24,530 bases of DNA from Clostridia bacterium (GTDB lineage: Bacteria > Bacillota_A > Clostridia > Oscillospirales > Acutalibacteraceae): contig RZYX01000024.1 in assembly GCA_009930155.1 (NCBI GenBank), positions 1 to 24,530 of the forward strand, written 5' to 3'. The notes below the pieces were generated by a model. It saw only the letters and a list, made by a program, of their open reading frames with translations, was not told where the DNA came from and searched no databases. Each line of letters starts with the position of its first letter. The first letter of the stretch is position 1. Position numbers and translations under genes: made by a program. This document shows positions 23,425 to 24,530 of this stretch, piece by piece.

Positions 23425-24002
23425 AATTTATTTCTCCTTCCCATAAGCCATACCATTGTCATTCCAACAAAAAGGGACGCAGCAGAGCTTATCCACGATG
23501 CTGTCATAATATCCATTGGCACCTGTGCGCCGTGTTGCTGACGAAGCATAGCAACAGTTGTAGGAATTATGCGAAGCGACGCAGAGTTTAACACCACCAG
23601 CTTTATCATGTCATTTGTCGCAACTCCCTTTTCCCGATTTTGGGCGTTCATTCTTTTCATTGCCTCAATGCCAAAAGGAGTTGCAGCATTTCCAAGCCCT
23701 AACAAATTTGCCGTCATATTCATTGAAATTGCCTGTGCTGTTGGAGAGTTTAAATCCATTTTAGGAAAAATCAGTTTCAAAATTGGATAAAGCAATTTAC
23801 AAAGTGAATTTGTTAGCCCTGACCTTTCAGCTATTTTCATTAATCCGCTCCATAAACATATTATTCCAAGCAATCTAAGGCACAGATTTATTGCATCTGT
23901 ACCCCCAACCATAACCGAATCAGATAAGGCTTGCATATTGCCTTGTGCAATTGCAGAAAAAAAAGCAAGAACTATCATTCCTGCCCATATATAGTTCATC
24001 AT
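23421..24002 (-). CDS. spmA: Spore maturation protein A
   Basis: A 193-aa membrane protein, partner of SpmB. Family blocks include GGTDAINLCLRLLGIICLWSGLMKIAE (about 33-59), the MNMTANLLGLGNAATPFGIEAMK segment (about 93-115), and LVVLNSASLRIIPTTVAMLR (about 131-150). It starts with two consecutive ATG codons; GGTGAT just upstream fits the second (23999) slightly better. The gene is divergent from the AbrB-like regulator at 24150. This pair is the clearest sign that the organism forms endospores. Confidence 0.94.
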   Translation of the reverse strand: MMNYIWAGMIVLAFFSAIAQGNMQALSDSVMVGGTDAINLCLRLLGIICLWSGLMKIAERSGLTNSLCKLLYPILKLIFPKMDLNSPTAQAISMNMTANLLGLGNAATPFGIEAMKRMNAQNREKGVATNDMIKLVVLNSASLRIIPTTVAMLRQQHGAQVPMDIMTASWISSAASLFVGMTMVWLMGRRNKL

Positions 24003-24069
24003 AACATCACCATTTATAATATATTGTGGAAATCCCTAAAATATGTTCGACTTTTTATTTCAAAATTCA

Positions 24070-24098
24070 TTGACTTTTTTGGGATTTTTTGGTATATT
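24070..24098 (+). promoter_or_regulatory. Promoter of the AbrB-like gene
   Basis: TTGACT (24070-24075), 17-bp spacer, TATATT (24093-24098) with TGG extension. Predicted start near 24105, giving a leader of about 45 nt. Confidence 0.7.
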
Positions 24099-24149
24099 GT
24101 TGTTGCAGGAAGAATTATATTATAAAACATCGAAAACGGGGTGTGGGTT

Positions 24150-24401
24150 ATGAAATCAGCTGGTATTGTAAGACCCATCGACGAGGCAGGTCGATTGGTG
24201 CTGCCTAAAGAACTTCGCAAAGCGTTCAATCTTATTGACAGCGAAAGTTCTCTTGAAATTTTTACAGACGGAGATAAAATTGTTCTTCGCAAATATGCAC
24301 CTGCATGCATATTCTGCGATTCCCTTGACGAAATAGTTGAATACAAGGGACACAAAGTATGCAAATCTTGCATAAAAAAGCTAAACATTATCTCCGAATG
24401 A
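24150..24401 (+). CDS. AbrB/SpoVT-type transition-state regulator with C-terminal Cys4 motif
   Basis: An 83-aa DNA-binding protein. Residues 1-50 are a SpoVT-AbrB swapped-hairpin domain: GIVRPIDEAGRLVLPKELRK (5-24), with the arginines expected to touch DNA, then LEIFTDGDKIVLRKY. The tail holds C53-x2-C56 and C71-x2-C74, a likely zinc-binding or disulfide-linked module that replaces the plain AbrB multimerisation domain. I used the ATG at 24150 rather than the in-frame GTG at 24141, because family proteins start MKS-GIVR. It probably acts in growth-phase or sporulation control; its location next to spmA is suggestive only. Confidence 0.9.
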   Translation: MKSAGIVRPIDEAGRLVLPKELRKAFNLIDSESSLEIFTDGDKIVLRKYAPACIFCDSLDEIVEYKGHKVCKSCIKKLNIISE

Positions 24402-24430
24402 AATTTCTTATCTAAAAAGGACCGCATATT

Positions 24431-24490
24431 ATGCTGTGCACCCTGTTTAACGGACACGAAATAAAAGGCTCTATCATAGAATATCTTTGA
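24431..24490 (+). CDS. Possible 19-aa small ORF, unknown
   Basis: A short open frame (MLCTLFNGHEIKGSIIEYL) begins with ATG about 10 nt after AAAGGA, 30 bp after the AbrB-like stop codon. There is no homology I can name. It may be a chance frame; an antisense frame overlaps the same DNA. Nothing else is visible from 24402 to the window end. Confidence 0.2.
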   Translation: MLCTLFNGHEIKGSIIEYL

Positions 24491-24530
24491 TTTTCTTGAA
24501 ATAGCTTTAAATTGCTAATGACTGACATCG

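Noticed and set aside
24014..24457. A 147-codon minus-strand frame across the AbrB-like gene and its promoter
   Set aside because: It lies antisense to a well-supported regulator, covers a divergent promoter region and has no family features.

Overview
The window looks like chromosomal DNA from a low-GC, spore-forming Firmicute of the class Clostridia. The reasons are the AT-rich composition, the spore-maturation pair spmA/spmB, a clostridial AbrB/SpoVT-type regulator with a C-terminal Cys4 module, an ablA/ablB beta-lysine pair, strong AGGAGG-type ribosome binding sites and many hairpin-plus-T-tract terminators. The genus cannot be fixed by reading alone. I see no IS element, phage gene, CRISPR array or integrase. 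This is mostly ordinary housekeeping and accessory chromosome.

Layout. (1) 7-3935, minus strand: a compact polyamine operon speD-speA-speE-speB (SAM decarboxylase, arginine decarboxylase, aminopropyltransferase, agmatinase) behind a leader of about 350 nt that ends in a terminator-like hairpin. (2) 4475-7229, plus strand: a lipoprotein metallophosphoesterase, apparently with an AUA start, and a SulP anion transporter with its own promoter and a long perfect leader hairpin. (3) 7495-8991, minus strand: an SDR enzyme that resembles the EF-P 5-aminopentanone reductase family, and an unknown lipoprotein. (4) 9176-9250: tRNA-Thr(CGU). (5) 9353-11504, minus strand: ablA/ablB for the osmolyte N-epsilon-acetyl-beta-lysine, behind a second long terminator-ended leader of about 340 nt. 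(6) 12025-14041, plus strand: a condensation-fold acyltransferase coupled to a zinc-ribbon membrane protein (DUF6320-like). (7) 14313-16365: the ktrB/ktrA potassium uptake system, then an AI-2E family transporter. (8) 17908-21231: four consecutive cell-surface genes (two lipoproteins, two N-terminally anchored proteins), all with Thr/Ser-rich stalks. Two of them are paralogous CAP-domain proteins. (9) 21251-22746, minus strand: an AEC transporter and a PAP2 phosphatase. (10) 22906-24002, minus strand: spmA-spmB, divergent from the abrB-like gene at 24150.

How the genes fit together. The spe operon can take arginine to spermidine. ablAB (compatible solute) and ktrAB (K+ uptake) are two arms of osmotic adaptation sitting about 3 kb apart. 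The surface genes and the PAP2 phosphatase point to envelope functions. The observations most worth following are the two long leaders upstream of speD and ablA, which match no riboswitch class I could recognise by eye, the acyltransferase/zinc-ribbon pair, the AUA start, and the surface-protein cluster. Promoters here are strikingly uniform: most have a 17-bp spacer and an extended TGn -10 element.
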